The translations under genes and the position numbers were made by a program. A DNA stretch of 64,000 nucleotides from an uncultured Paludibacter sp. GTDB lineage: Bacteria > Bacteroidota > Bacteroidia > Bacteroidales > Paludibacteraceae. Shown one piece after another: positions 51,401-60,181 of the stretch (position 1 is the first letter of the stretch; every line of letters starts with the position of its first letter). The DNA lies in assembly GCA_937897985.1 (NCBI GenBank), contig CALCBD010000033.1, positions 1 to 64,000 on the forward strand. Reading direction: 5' to 3'. Below the pieces are notes generated by a model, which did not search any database, was not told the origin of the DNA, and was given only the letters and a program-made list of their open reading frames with translations.

Positions 51401-51981
51401 AACTGAGCCGGAAGTACGACAACGGCTACGACGCAAAAAAAATGACAGGATCTTCACTTCAGCAACAAATATTTGCTGTCGAGGATGACGGAGAATATCA
51501 AATTGATGCAACAGATAACCTGAACAATACTAAAATTGCATTTCAGGCCGGACAGGAGCAGGATTACAAAATGACTTTCTACCAAACCAATATTGATAAA
51601 AAATACTCGGGCCTTTATCTGTTTGACATGGTCGAAAATAAAACAACTGAAATTACGGAGAGTGGATCAGTATATAATTTCAAAGCAAATCCGACACCCA
51701 AAGCAGTAACCCGGTTCAGGATTATTGCTACACCTGTTGTTTCTGACAAGGAACCTGAAGCAAATATCGTTTACTTTAATATTAACAATACACTGTATTT
51801 ATATAACCGGGCTAACGAAACAGCAAACATTTACCTGTTCGATATTTCCGGTCGTGTGCTGAATCGGACAACAATACCTGCAAGCGGTATGACCGGTTTA
51901 TTGATGAACCCTGAAAAAGTAATTATTTTAAGGTCGGTGTATTCGAGCTCTTCCGAATCCCATAAAATAATGATCAGGTAA
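48487..51981 (+). CDS. T9SS-secreted paralog of the upstream giant protein
   Basis: The 1164-residue protein is a shorter paralog of its neighbour. About residues 20-600 match that protein's N-terminal region (both hold LTVGKDF.MT.GTLNFNSGTG and FVNG.. type blocks). About residues 615-1164 match its C-terminal half (TNYWVGSISNDWNTTGNWSV, VYGTVEMWSQSGWD, AGKIGSTPGQYS). The central repeats and Ig-like domains are absent. It has a signal peptide (ending DLYGAT) and a divergent type A sorting domain (IYLFDISGRVLNRTTIPASG, ending SHKIMIR). Together the pair looks like a tandem duplication followed by loss or gain of the central repeats. Confidence 0.8.
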   Translation: MKKSFILLILTLSIIDLMDLYGATKTWNKTTGGLWTTANNWTPSGAPLSNDIIIINTDQSANITAVPSISINSLQISGNCTLVGASTNRVLTVGGITGVDFSISQDKTFTIGSNLGITLAGSATATIDGTLNITSGRTYNTNGTSVITTVNGSINNAGTVTNSTAAKLLFQNGSEYIHARNGGAIPTATWDVASTCNITGITGSVPTTSTFNQAFGNFIWNCTSQSSNITLAANLKTINGNFTISSTNSSLLILSAGTATTLTVGKDFTMTDGTLNFNSGTGASAMNVAGNFSHTGGTITETSSGTGSVVFNGSSDQIYTSGGSYANTINLSVNNGATLLMNDESTVVGSGSNGTFTLNNNGTLGVTSIDGITTSGATGNIRVTGTRTYSTGANYIYNGINIQVTGNGLTQNSPADLTISNAAGVSLSTATTISGNLTLNEGTLSTTTVNPSYLLNVTNTSNTAISGGSASSFIDGAVQWNLPTLASGTTYQFPVGKGGTYLPFSLVNPTTTGASSAKVEAFNSNSGGTADETTLQSISSTEYWSLVTGSNFTNSSVTLGKSTAIYPSDAVGAGTSAGGTYTSLSGTTNINSISNSTSIGAMRYFTLASRTNYWVGSISNDWNTTGNWSVGHVPASGQNIEFADGNNYGTIAQNDLHITSDLTINKLKNVTSKALVIFPGKTLTVNSTITTSNNTNQIYIKADTLLANGSLIYQTTQPTPVYGTVEMWSQSGWDTNQPAGQKYNWQYFGIPIDTVKASPTVNGAYIRYMDEAGNDTTTHWHSLTNTSNIIPFKGYELCFQTPRIISFNGKFVNRNFNSGQLSKTTTEGVLYAGQHILANPYTAAIDIRQITFGSDMEQSVYLYNTGTFAQWNSGTAGKIGSTPGQYSAVPQLLAGESGIQSQVPSMNSMLVRVINSTPNAFVNINYNSVITGNTERQRIKSATNGSSKYVSTRIEVESKNGIDKLWLFADEQLSRKYDNGYDAKKMTGSSLQQQIFAVEDDGEYQIDATDNLNNTKIAFQAGQEQDYKMTFYQTNIDKKYSGLYLFDMVENKTTEITESGSVYNFKANPTPKAVTRFRIIATPVVSDKEPEANIVYFNINNTLYLYNRANETANIYLFDISGRVLNRTTIPASGMTGLLMNPEKVIILRSVYSSSSESHKIMIR

Positions 51982-51989
51982 ACATTTTT

Positions 51990-52022
51990 CAGAAGATTAA
52001 CCGGTGGTCTGATTAACTTCTG
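51990..52022 (+). terminator. Weak hairpin after the 1164-residue gene
   Basis: CAGAAG-A-TTAA (51990-52000) pairs with TTAACTTCTG (52013-52022) with one bulged base. There is no T-run, so termination is doubtful. Confidence 0.3.
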
Positions 52023-52241
52023 AATGACAAAATAATATGAGTTTTATTCTGTAAATCTCAACCTTATCATTCGGCAGGTTGCGGTTTCGGTGGGAAAATT
52101 GTTGTAAATAAAGTGATTTTTTGTATTTTTTATACATTTGTAATCATTACATTTTCAACAGATTGAATATGAATATATTTTGCGCAATTAGTATTAACGA
52201 AAAAATTCTTTAATTATCATCGAAAAATAATGAAATTATTG

Positions 52242-52249
52242 TACTTTTG
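52242..52249 (+). promoter_or_regulatory. -7 box of the nqr operon
   Basis: TACTTTTG lies about 152 bases before nqrA, giving a long leader. The 18 bases from 52241 match those at the tRNA-Arg promoter (60489-60506) at 17 positions. Confidence 0.5.
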
Positions 52250-52400
52250 TGGCGCTTTTGTTTGAAACCTCAGTTTTTTAACAAACAGCCGGATTGATAA
52301 AAAAAATATAATCACATTATTCGCCCGTTTTATCAATTTATTTTACAAAAAATTAAATTAGACACAATCAAAATCCGAAAACAAATTTTACAAAAATTAT

Positions 52401-53765
52401 ATGGCTAATCTGATTAAAACTAAGCGTGGTTTGGACATACTGATCAACGGCAGGGCAAAAGAAACGATTGCTAAAGTTCTTATATCGAAAACAATTGCCA
52501 TTCTTCCTGATGATTACCACGGAATAACACCGAAAGTAATTGTAAAAGAAGGAGACATTGTGAAAGCAGGAAGTCCTGTTTTCCACAATAAAGCATTCGA
52601 AACAATGAATTTCGTAACTCCGGTAAGTGGCAAGGTATTATCGGTTGACAGAGGTGAACGTCGTAAAGTAATGAGTGTCAGAATCGAATGCGATAATAAA
52701 ATTGAATTCGAGCAATTTGCAATTCAACCGGTCGAAAAGATGACCGGAGAAGAAATAAAAGAACTGCTGCTGAAATCCGGACTTTGGGCTTATATCAAAC
52801 AACGTCCGTATGATGTGATTGCCAATCCCGACAAAGCACCAAAAGCAATTTTTATTTCATCATTTGACAGCGCTCCACTGGCACCCGATAATGAATTTGT
52901 AATTGCCGGACAATTAAAAGATTTTCAGACCGGTATCGATGCTTTGGCGAAACTGACTGAAGGAAAAATTCATTTAGGAGTAAAGGCAGGAATAAATTCT
53001 GTTTTTTCGACTGTAAAAAATGCAGAAATTACCCAATACGAAGGTCCTCACCCGATAGGTAATGCCGGAATTCAAATCAATAAAATAAATCCGGTCAACA
53101 AAGGCGAAATCGTATGGACAATCAATCCACAGGATGTCCTTTTTATCGGACGATTATTCAATCAGGGCATTGTAGATTTAAAACGCACAATTGCACTGAC
53201 CGGACCGGAAGTAAAAACACCACAATATTATCAGACCTACCCGGGTTGCAGTGTTGAAGACATTGTAAAAAACAATGTTAGCGAAAACACAGAACTGCGA
53301 TACATCAACGGCAACGTACTCAGCGGACAACAGGTTCAGCTCAACGGCTATGTAAATCCTTACGCAACACAGATATCAGTAATAAAAGAAGGCAGCGATC
53401 ATCACGAAATGTTTGGCTGGGCGATGCCCCGTTTTAACAAGTTCAGTGTAAGCCACACTTATTTTACCGGAATTCTTCAGAATATTTTCGGCAAAAAGAA
53501 TTTTGAATACGATGCACGTCTGCTGGGAGGTCAAAGAGCAATCATCATGTCGGGTGAATACGAAAAAGTATTGCCAATGGACATATTGCCCGAATTTTTG
53601 TTTAAGGCAATGATAGCAGGTAATATCGACAAAATGGAAGCATTGGGAGCTTATGAAATCGCACCCGAGGACGTAGCACTTTGCGAATTTGTATGTACAT
53701 CAAAACTACCTTTGCAGGAAATCGTACGTACTGCTCTGGATTACATGAAGAAAGAACTCGAATAA
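52401..53765 (+). CDS. nqrA: Na+-translocating NADH:quinone reductase subunit A
   Basis: The 454-residue peripheral subunit matches NqrA in length. The N-terminus (IKTKRGLDILINGRAKETIA) and the GITPKVIVKEGDIVKAGSPV lipoyl-like segment are typical. KTPQYYQTYPGCSVEDIVKN, and the late MSGEYEKVLPMDILPEFLFK, are also family features. NqrA contributes to the quinone-reducing side of the Na+-pumping complex. It is the first of six nqr genes; nqrB starts 34 bases later. Confidence 0.96.
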   Translation: MANLIKTKRGLDILINGRAKETIAKVLISKTIAILPDDYHGITPKVIVKEGDIVKAGSPVFHNKAFETMNFVTPVSGKVLSVDRGERRKVMSVRIECDNKIEFEQFAIQPVEKMTGEEIKELLLKSGLWAYIKQRPYDVIANPDKAPKAIFISSFDSAPLAPDNEFVIAGQLKDFQTGIDALAKLTEGKIHLGVKAGINSVFSTVKNAEITQYEGPHPIGNAGIQINKINPVNKGEIVWTINPQDVLFIGRLFNQGIVDLKRTIALTGPEVKTPQYYQTYPGCSVEDIVKNNVSENTELRYINGNVLSGQQVQLNGYVNPYATQISVIKEGSDHHEMFGWAMPRFNKFSVSHTYFTGILQNIFGKKNFEYDARLLGGQRAIIMSGEYEKVLPMDILPEFLFKAMIAGNIDKMEALGAYEIAPEDVALCEFVCTSKLPLQEIVRTALDYMKKELE

Positions 53766-53799
53766 AAAAACTCAGCCCCCTTGAAAGGGAGTAAATAAT

Positions 53800-54996
53800 A
53801 TGAATGCATTAAGAAATTTAGTAGATAAAGTGAAACCGCACTTTGAAAAAGGCGGTAAACTCGAAATGTTCCATTCTGTTTTCGATGGATTCGAATCTTT
53901 TTTGTTCGTTCCGAATACAACTTCAAAACGCGGAACGCACATTCACGACGCGATAGATTCAAAACGAACCATGATAATGGTAGTCATTGCATTACTTCCT
54001 GCAATGCTGTTCGGAATGTATAATGTTGGTTATCAGCACTACCTGGCAATCGGCCAGAATGCCGGATTTTGGCCGACATTTGTTTTCGGACTTTTAGCTG
54101 TACTTCCATTGATAGTTGTCTCTTATGTGGTTGGATTAGGAATTGAATTTGTGGTTGCACAAATCAAGGGACACGAAATTCAGGAAGGTTTTCTGGTATC
54201 AGGGATACTTATACCTTTAATTGTACCGGTCGATACTCCGTTATGGATGGTAGCCGTGGCTACAGCTTTTGCTGTAATTTTTGCAAAAGAAGTATTCGGT
54301 GGTACAGGAATGAATATATTCAACGTAGCACTTATAACAAGGGCATTTTTGTTCTTTGCTTATCCAACCTACATGTCGGGCGACAAAGTGTGGGTCAGAA
54401 CAGCCGACACATTCGGACTCGGTTCGGGAACAGTAGTTGACGGATATTCAGGAGCAACAGCTTTAGGTCAGGTAGCAACAGCCACCACACCTCATGTTCA
54501 GTTAGTCGACATCCTGGGACATCCGATGAGTATCCTCGATGGATTTTTAGGATTAATTCCCGGTTCGATAGGTGAAACATCGACAGTGGCAATTCTGATT
54601 GGTGCTGCCATTTTACTCATTACCGGAATTGCAAGCTGGAAAACAATGTTTTCGGTATTTGCCGGTGGTGCTTTAATGGCATTGGTTTTCAATATGTGGG
54701 GACCCAATACGGCTGCAGCACATTTCCCGTGGTATGGTCATTTGGTATTTGGCGGATTTGCATTCGGAGCGGTATTTATGGCAACTGACCCTGTTACTTC
54801 GGCACGAACCGAGACCGGGAAGTATATTTACGGAGCATTGATCGGTATTATGGCCATTATTATCCGTGTATTAAATCCCGGATATCCCGAAGGAATGATG
54901 CTGTCAATTTTACTTATGAATATATTTGCTCCACTCATCGACTATTATGTAGTGGAAGCCAATATCAAACAACGTTTGAAACGATCTGTAAAATAA
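53800..54996 (+). CDS. nqrB: Na+-translocating NADH:quinone reductase subunit B
   Basis: The 398-residue membrane subunit has about ten helices. It carries the covalent FMN site as SGAT in VDGYSGATALGQVA (Thr near residue 213) and a riboflavin/quinone-side region around VFGGTGMNIFNVALITRAFL. NqrB holds the main Na+ path. The 34-base gap from nqrA contains CCCTTGAAAGGG, a small hairpin. Helix GFAFGAVFMATDPVTSARTE is typical of NqrB/RnfD. Confidence 0.96.
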   Translation: MNALRNLVDKVKPHFEKGGKLEMFHSVFDGFESFLFVPNTTSKRGTHIHDAIDSKRTMIMVVIALLPAMLFGMYNVGYQHYLAIGQNAGFWPTFVFGLLAVLPLIVVSYVVGLGIEFVVAQIKGHEIQEGFLVSGILIPLIVPVDTPLWMVAVATAFAVIFAKEVFGGTGMNIFNVALITRAFLFFAYPTYMSGDKVWVRTADTFGLGSGTVVDGYSGATALGQVATATTPHVQLVDILGHPMSILDGFLGLIPGSIGETSTVAILIGAAILLITGIASWKTMFSVFAGGALMALVFNMWGPNTAAAHFPWYGHLVFGGFAFGAVFMATDPVTSARTETGKYIYGALIGIMAIIIRVLNPGYPEGMMLSILLMNIFAPLIDYYVVEANIKQRLKRSVK

Positions 54997-55029
54997 ATAC
55001 ATTTATAACTCGTAAATCAAAAAATCAGG

Positions 55030-55743
55030 ATGAATACAAATAATAACGGTTATACATTGATATATGCCACGGTAATGGTAATCATTGTTGCGTTAATGTT
55101 GGCTTTAGTTTCGGGTGCATTGAAAGACACACAAAATGCCAATGTAAAGCTCGACAAAAAGAAACAAATTCTCAGTTCGTTAAAAGTGAATTTAGATGGT
55201 GCTGATGCCGCAGCATTGTACGATCAGTATATAGTAAGCGGTATGGTCATCGATATAAAAGCAAAAGTTCTTTCAGATTCGAAAGAAGAAGCTTTTGACA
55301 TTGACGTAATTAAAGAATTCTCAAAGAAACCGGAAAGCAGAAAACTACCTGTATATGTAGCGAAAGTTGACGGAAAAACCAGGTTTATCATTCCTTTACA
55401 GGGAACCGGACTTTGGGGTCCGATATGGGGATATTTAGCACTTGACGACGATTGTAACACCATTTATGGTTCATATTTTTCACATGCAAGTGAAACTCCC
55501 GGGTTAGGGGCAAATATTGCAGATGCTCCTTTTCAGGATCAGTTCAAAGGAAAACATATCCTCAACGACAAGAAGGAATTTGTTTCGGTGGCAGTAATGA
55601 AAGCCGGAAAAATAGCCGAAGGTAAAGAACAGGTAGATGCGATTGCCGGTGGAACCATTACAAGTAAAGCCGTAGAAAAAATGCTTCTCGATTGTCTTAG
55701 CCAGTATGATGAATTTTTTAAAATGGGAGGAATCAAAAAATGA
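55030..55743 (+). CDS. nqrC: Na+-translocating NADH:quinone reductase subunit C
   Basis: The 237-residue subunit has one N-terminal membrane helix (about 10-28) and a periplasmic FMN-binding domain. The flavin-attachment sequence reads VDAIAGGTITSKAVEKML near residue 205, versus the common SGAT form. The target Thr and the upstream Asp needed by the flavin transferase ApbE are kept. GTGLWGPIWGYLALDDDCNT is a family hallmark. Its stop overlaps the nqrD start (ATGA). No apbE gene is in this window. Confidence 0.94.
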   Translation: MNTNNNGYTLIYATVMVIIVALMLALVSGALKDTQNANVKLDKKKQILSSLKVNLDGADAAALYDQYIVSGMVIDIKAKVLSDSKEEAFDIDVIKEFSKKPESRKLPVYVAKVDGKTRFIIPLQGTGLWGPIWGYLALDDDCNTIYGSYFSHASETPGLGANIADAPFQDQFKGKHILNDKKEFVSVAVMKAGKIAEGKEQVDAIAGGTITSKAVEKMLLDCLSQYDEFFKMGGIKK

Positions 55744-56372
55744 GCAAATTATTTTCAGAAAAAACAAAACAGGTATTTTTAGGACCTCTGAGTAAAAATA
55801 ATCCGATTGCCGTTCAGGTATTGGGAATTTGCTCGGCACTTGCCGTAACGGCTAACCTGAAACCGGCATTGGTTATGGGTATTTCGGTTACCATCATTGT
55901 CGCTTTTTCCAACGTAATTATCTCGCTGTTGCGAAATACTATTCCAAATCGAATCCGTATTATTGTACAATTGGTGGTTGTGGCTGCACTGGTAACCATT
56001 GTTAGTGAGATATTAAAAGCTTATGCTTATGATGTCAGCGTTAAACTTTCGGTTTATATCGGGCTGATTATAACCAACTGTATATTAATGGGTCGTCTCG
56101 AAGCATTCGCCATGGGCAATAAACCCTGGGAGTCATTTATTGATGGACTCGGAAACGGTTTCGGCTATGCTGTAATACTTATCATCGTAGGGTTTGTGAG
56201 AGAATTGTTTGGTGCCGGCTCATTGCTTGGATACAGAATTGTTCCGCAATCATTTTACGACGCAGGTTATATGAACAACGGATTAATGATGATGCCTCCG
56301 ATGGCGTTGATAATACTTGCTTGTATAATTTGGGTACACAGAGCTAAAAACAAAGATCTGCAGGAAAAATAA
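55740..56372 (+). CDS. nqrD: Na+-translocating NADH:quinone reductase subunit D
   Basis: The 210-residue membrane subunit has six helices. The first half has NPIAVQVLGICSALAVTANL with the Cys that helps hold the intramembrane iron cluster. The second half has YIGLIITNCILMGRLEAFAM, the matching Cys of the inverted repeat shared with NqrE and RnfE. Length is standard. Start overlaps nqrC by 4 bases; nqrE begins 113 bases downstream. Confidence 0.96.
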   Translation: MSKLFSEKTKQVFLGPLSKNNPIAVQVLGICSALAVTANLKPALVMGISVTIIVAFSNVIISLLRNTIPNRIRIIVQLVVVAALVTIVSEILKAYAYDVSVKLSVYIGLIITNCILMGRLEAFAMGNKPWESFIDGLGNGFGYAVILIIVGFVRELFGAGSLLGYRIVPQSFYDAGYMNNGLMMMPPMALIILACIIWVHRAKNKDLQEK

Positions 56373-56485
56373 GTCATCTGAATCTCCTAAGTTAAGGTGA
56401 CAATTAAAAATACAAATCAAATTTAAACAATAACACCCTGATTCCCGCAGTTGAAGGGGAAGAGTGGGTCGCAATTTAAAATAAT

Positions 56486-57103
56486 ATGGAAAACATAGCC
56501 AGTATATTTGTTAAGTCGATTTTTGTCGACAATATGATTTTTGCATTTTTCCTCGGGATGTGTTCCTATCTTGCAGTTTCAAAAAATGTAAAAACTTCGC
56601 TTGGATTAGGTGTTGCAGTTATATTTGTACTCGTTATCACCCTTCCAATCAACTATTTACTCGAAGTACATGTATTGAAGGAAGGTGCTTTGGCCTGGTT
56701 GGGTGATGGTTTCAGGGATCTGGATTTAAGCTATCTTGCCTTTATTTTATTTATTGCTGTAATTGCAGCAATGACACAGTTAGTCGAAATGGCAGTAGAG
56801 AAATTCAGCCCTTCGTTATACGCATCACTGGGAATATTTCTTCCGCTTATTGCAGTAAACTGTGCTATTATGGGAGGTTCATTGTTTATGCAACAACGGG
56901 CATTTAACAACGTAGGTGAAGCAACATCGTATGCATTAGGTTCAGGAGTTGGTTGGATGTTAGCAATTGTTGGATTAGCTGCTATACGCGAAAAAATGGA
57001 ATATTCAGATGTACCCGCTCCACTAAGGGGTTTAGGCATCACTTTTATCACAGTGGCTTTAATGGCATTGGCATTCATGAGTTTCTCAGGGTTGAAAATT
57101 TAA
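56486..57103 (+). CDS. nqrE: Na+-translocating NADH:quinone reductase subunit E
   Basis: The 205-residue subunit is the inverted-topology partner of NqrD, with Cys-bearing helices FAFFLGMCSYLAVSKNVKTS and PLIAVNCAIMGGSLFMQQRA. NqrD and NqrE together bind an Fe centre between their helices. The motif AFNNVGEATSYALGSGVGWM is family-specific. A 105-base gap precedes nqrF. Confidence 0.96.
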   Translation: MENIASIFVKSIFVDNMIFAFFLGMCSYLAVSKNVKTSLGLGVAVIFVLVITLPINYLLEVHVLKEGALAWLGDGFRDLDLSYLAFILFIAVIAAMTQLVEMAVEKFSPSLYASLGIFLPLIAVNCAIMGGSLFMQQRAFNNVGEATSYALGSGVGWMLAIVGLAAIREKMEYSDVPAPLRGLGITFITVALMALAFMSFSGLKI

Positions 57104-57208
57104 CCATTTACTCAATAAAGTTTGAATCTGAAAAAAATAAATAACTATTAAAACAAACCCGTAAGACTCAGTTTTTTCGAAACCGGAAGATATGAGGGGA
57201 ATATAATT

Positions 57209-58468
57209 ATGATTTTAGCAGTAAATACACAAGTTCTTGTCGCCAGCCTGATAGTTTTTCTTCTGGTGATATTGCTGTTGGTAATTGTTTTACTAATTGC
57301 AAAAAGATATCTGGTAACATCGGGCGATGTGACTATCACTATCAATGGTGATAAACAGGTGGTTGCCGAAGCGGGCAGCACTTTATTGAACACATTATCC
57401 ACTCAAAACATTTTTCTTCCTTCGGCGTGCGGAGGAGGTGGTTCCTGTGCACAATGCCGTTGTCAGGTACTCGAAGGCGGAGGTGAAATTCTGCCTACCG
57501 AAACAGTTCATTTTACACGCAAAGAGATTAAAGACAACTGGCGACTTGGCTGTCAGGTAAAAGTGAAAAACGATATGTCCATTCACATGGAAGAATCAAT
57601 TCTCGGCGTCAAGAAATGGGAATGTGAAGTTGTATCGAACAGAAATGTGGCTACATTCATCAAGGAATTTGTAGTAAAACTGCCTGAAGGTGAAAAATTA
57701 AATTTCACATCAGGAGGTTATATTCAGATTGATGTTCCGAAATACGATATCAAATTTACAGATTTTGCCATCGAAGAGCAATTCAGAAGCGATTGGGATA
57801 AATTTAAAATGTGGGATCTGGCCTGTAAAAATGACGAGGAAACTATGCGTGCCTACTCTATGGCCAATTATCCTGCCGAAGGTAACATTGTCATGCTGAA
57901 CGTTCGTATCGCCACACCTCCGTTCGACAGAAACAAAGGTGGCTGGGCCGATGTAAAACCGGGAATTTGTTCTTCATACATCTTCAGTTTAAAACCGGGC
58001 GATAAAGTTCAGGTTTCCGGACCGTTCGGTGAATTTTTCCCGATATTAGATTCGAAACGTGAAATGCTTTATGTAGGTGGTGGCGCCGGTATGGCTCCTC
58101 TTCGTTCACATGTTTTACATCTTTTGAATACGCTTAAAGTTTCCGACAGAAAAATTACTTACTGGTACGGAGCCCGCTCGAAAAAGGAAATTTTCTACGA
58201 AGAAGATTTCAGAAAATTAGAAAAGGAATTTCCGAATTTTACATTCAATATCGCTTTGAGTGAACCGCAACCCGAAGATAACTGGACAGGTATGGTTGGA
58301 TTTATCCATCAGGTGATTTACGACGAATATTTAAGTAAACATGATGCCCCCGAAGATATTGAATACTACATGTGTGGTCCCGGTCCAATGGCAAAAGCCG
58401 TTGAGAAAATGCTCTGGGATTTGGGCGTACCACGCGAAATGCTGAGATTCGACGATTTCGGAGCTTAA
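57209..58468 (+). CDS. nqrF: Na+-translocating NADH:quinone reductase subunit F
   Basis: The 419-residue NADH-oxidising subunit has an N-terminal membrane helix (about 10-31). The [2Fe-2S] ferredoxin domain has Cys74, Cys80 and Cys83 (PSACGGGGSCAQCRC) plus the Cys of WRLGCQVKV. The FAD-binding part includes MRAYSMANYPAEG, and the NADH site VGGGAGMAPLRSHVLHL is followed by YYMCGPGPMAKAVEKML. It is the last gene of the operon, followed by a strong terminator. Confidence 0.97.
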   Translation: MILAVNTQVLVASLIVFLLVILLLVIVLLIAKRYLVTSGDVTITINGDKQVVAEAGSTLLNTLSTQNIFLPSACGGGGSCAQCRCQVLEGGGEILPTETVHFTRKEIKDNWRLGCQVKVKNDMSIHMEESILGVKKWECEVVSNRNVATFIKEFVVKLPEGEKLNFTSGGYIQIDVPKYDIKFTDFAIEEQFRSDWDKFKMWDLACKNDEETMRAYSMANYPAEGNIVMLNVRIATPPFDRNKGGWADVKPGICSSYIFSLKPGDKVQVSGPFGEFFPILDSKREMLYVGGGAGMAPLRSHVLHLLNTLKVSDRKITYWYGARSKKEIFYEEDFRKLEKEFPNFTFNIALSEPQPEDNWTGMVGFIHQVIYDEYLSKHDAPEDIEYYMCGPGPMAKAVEKMLWDLGVPREMLRFDDFGA

Positions 58469-58481
58469 TAATAAGGCTGAT

Positions 58482-58523
58482 AAAAAGGCTGAACTCAAAA
58501 TTTAATTTTGGTTCAGCCTTTTT
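58482..58523 (+). terminator. Terminator of the nqr operon
   Basis: AAAAAGGCTGAAC (58482-58494) pairs with GTTCAGCCTTTTT (58511-58523), with CAAAATT/AATTTTG extending the stem inward, followed by T residues. Confidence 0.9.
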
Positions 58524-58644
58524 TATTTCCCTTCTCAATCAGAATATTCGCATATTAACGAAACTTTCCAAACAATATGGATACGATGGAGAGAAATTCA
58601 GTTTACCGGCAGGAAAGGAAAATAGTTGTCGGGGAAAGTGAAGT

Positions 58645-59280
58645 TTATTTTCGTCCGAAATCGGCAGGAATTTCACCCCAGATTTCGGTATTCCATTTCA
58701 GTATTTCGTTGCTGAACGTATTCTCTCTGAGCCATTTTTCTGCTCTTTCAATCAATTCGAACAGAACTGCATTTTCCGGTGTACGTTCGAGTAAAGTCTT
58801 TGATTTTTTTGCTCTGACCCACGCCAGAGCCGTTTTACTATCGGTGTAAACCGGAAGATTGCTGTTTCGCTGTTTTAAAAATGCAAGTCCGTGTACCAGC
58901 GCCAGAAATTCACCTATATTGTTTGTACCGTCTCTGAATGGTCCCTGATGGAAAAGCACTTCGGAAGTTTTGGTGTAAACGCCGCGATATTCCATCAGTC
59001 CGGGATTACCACTACAGGCTGCATCCACAGCTATACTTTCCTTTACAGGTAAGCCTGCCTGAATGATTTGTTCTTTTGTGGGTAGTTTGGCAGCTGCATT
59101 TTTGCCGATATAATCCCAATATGGTGATAAAAAAGCCTGACGGGCTTCACTTTCGGAGTCAAATCCCCTGTATTTTGCTTCGGGAAAATGATGTACCTGC
59201 CTTTTACATTCTTCCCACGACCGGTATATACCGGGTTCATGCCCCTCCCATACGACAAAATATTTCGACTTTTTACTCAT
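58645..59280 (-). CDS. Ribonuclease H with N-terminal viroplasmin domain
   Basis: The 211-residue protein has a viroplasmin-type hybrid-binding domain (about 5-48: YFVVWEGHEPGIYRSWEECK, FPEAKYRGFDSESEARQAF). The RNase H1 domain (about 75-205) has catalytic acids in IAVDAACSGNPG, NNIGEFLALVHGL and VYTDSKTALAW. It cleaves RNA in RNA:DNA hybrids. Such two-domain forms are common in Bacteroidota. The start overlaps the upstream acyltransferase gene by 8 bases, suggesting one transcription unit. Confidence 0.93.
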   Translation of the reverse strand: MSKKSKYFVVWEGHEPGIYRSWEECKRQVHHFPEAKYRGFDSESEARQAFLSPYWDYIGKNAAAKLPTKEQIIQAGLPVKESIAVDAACSGNPGLMEYRGVYTKTSEVLFHQGPFRDGTNNIGEFLALVHGLAFLKQRNSNLPVYTDSKTALAWVRAKKSKTLLERTPENAVLFELIERAEKWLRENTFSNEILKWNTEIWGEIPADFGRK

Positions 59281-60181
59281 GGTTTTTATGATGATTACTA
59301 TTTAAAACCTTTTCGTCATTTCGGCTGAATTTCCATCTGTTATGTGTCCACAGCCAGAATTCGGGATGTTCTATAATTTTCTGTTCGAGCAATTTCATGT
59401 ATTTTTCAGTAATTTCAAAATCGGAAGCCGACCCGGGATTATCCGTAATCAATACAATATCACAGGCATAATATCCTCTTTTCAACCTTTCGGTACTCAG
59501 AAAAACAACAGGATAGTTAAAACGTTTGGCCAATTGTTCGGTACCTACCAGACAAGATGTATCCTGATTCAGAAAATTCATCCAATGCCTGCTGCTCTCC
59601 GGTGTTGGTCTCTGGTCCGATATCATGCCGAAAGTTGAATATTCTTTTTCGCTTCTTTTTATGAGCATTGTTCGGAATAATTCCTGAGTTTCAATATTGC
59701 CTCCTCCGAATTTTTTTCGCTGGTCGTACATGTATTTGTCAAAGTTTTTGTTCGACAGCTTTTTATAAATTCCGTACAATGGACTTCCGGCTGGTAAAAG
59801 CACAGACATTGCAGTTACCCATTCCCAGTTACAGTAATGTGCTGTCATGAGCATGATGCTTTTTTTATTTTTATATCGATCGGTAATAATATCCAGATTT
59901 CTGAAATTGATGCGCCTCAACATTTCATCTTCGGAGATGTGGATCAGATAAAATGTTTCGACCATTAAATCGCAGAAATAATGATAGAACTTACGCTCAA
60001 TCTTTAAAATTTCTTTTGAAGTCTTTTCCGGAAATGAAAGTGTCAGATTTTTACGAACCACTCTCCGTCTGTAACGCGCCACATAGTAAACCAGATAAAA
60101 TAAGGCATCGGACATCAAATACAATACCGGCAGGGGTAACCATGCTATCAGCCATAGAAACGCATAAAACAATTGAAACAT
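59273..60181 (-). CDS. LpxL/HtrB-family Kdo-lipid A acyltransferase
   Basis: The 302-residue inner-membrane acyltransferase has one N-terminal hydrophobic segment (LFYAFLWLIAWLPLPVLYLM). The catalytic H-x4-acid motif is HYCNWEW near residue 112, and DQRPTPESSRHWMNFLNQDT resembles the family core. WLWTHNRWKF near the C-terminus is a strong LpxL/LpxM signature. It adds a secondary acyl chain to lipid A. Bacteroidales usually keep a single such enzyme. lpxB lies nearby but on the opposite strand. Confidence 0.93.
   Translation of the reverse strand: MFQLFYAFLWLIAWLPLPVLYLMSDALFYLVYYVARYRRRVVRKNLTLSFPEKTSKEILKIERKFYHYFCDLMVETFYLIHISEDEMLRRINFRNLDIITDRYKNKKSIMLMTAHYCNWEWVTAMSVLLPAGSPLYGIYKKLSNKNFDKYMYDQRKKFGGGNIETQELFRTMLIKRSEKEYSTFGMISDQRPTPESSRHWMNFLNQDTSCLVGTEQLAKRFNYPVVFLSTERLKRGYYACDIVLITDNPGSASDFEITEKYMKLLEQKIIEHPEFWLWTHNRWKFSRNDEKVLNSNHHKNHE

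Larger units (their letters stand above)
51982..52400. other. Intergenic region upstream of nqrA
   Basis: This 419-base region holds a weak hairpin after the paralog gene (51990-52022) and the nqr promoter near 52242. No credible ORF is seen. Confidence 0.5.

Noticed and set aside
53773..53790. CCCTTGAAAGGG hairpin between nqrA and nqrB as a terminator
   Set aside because: The stem is only five pairs and has no T-run; the operon clearly continues through it.
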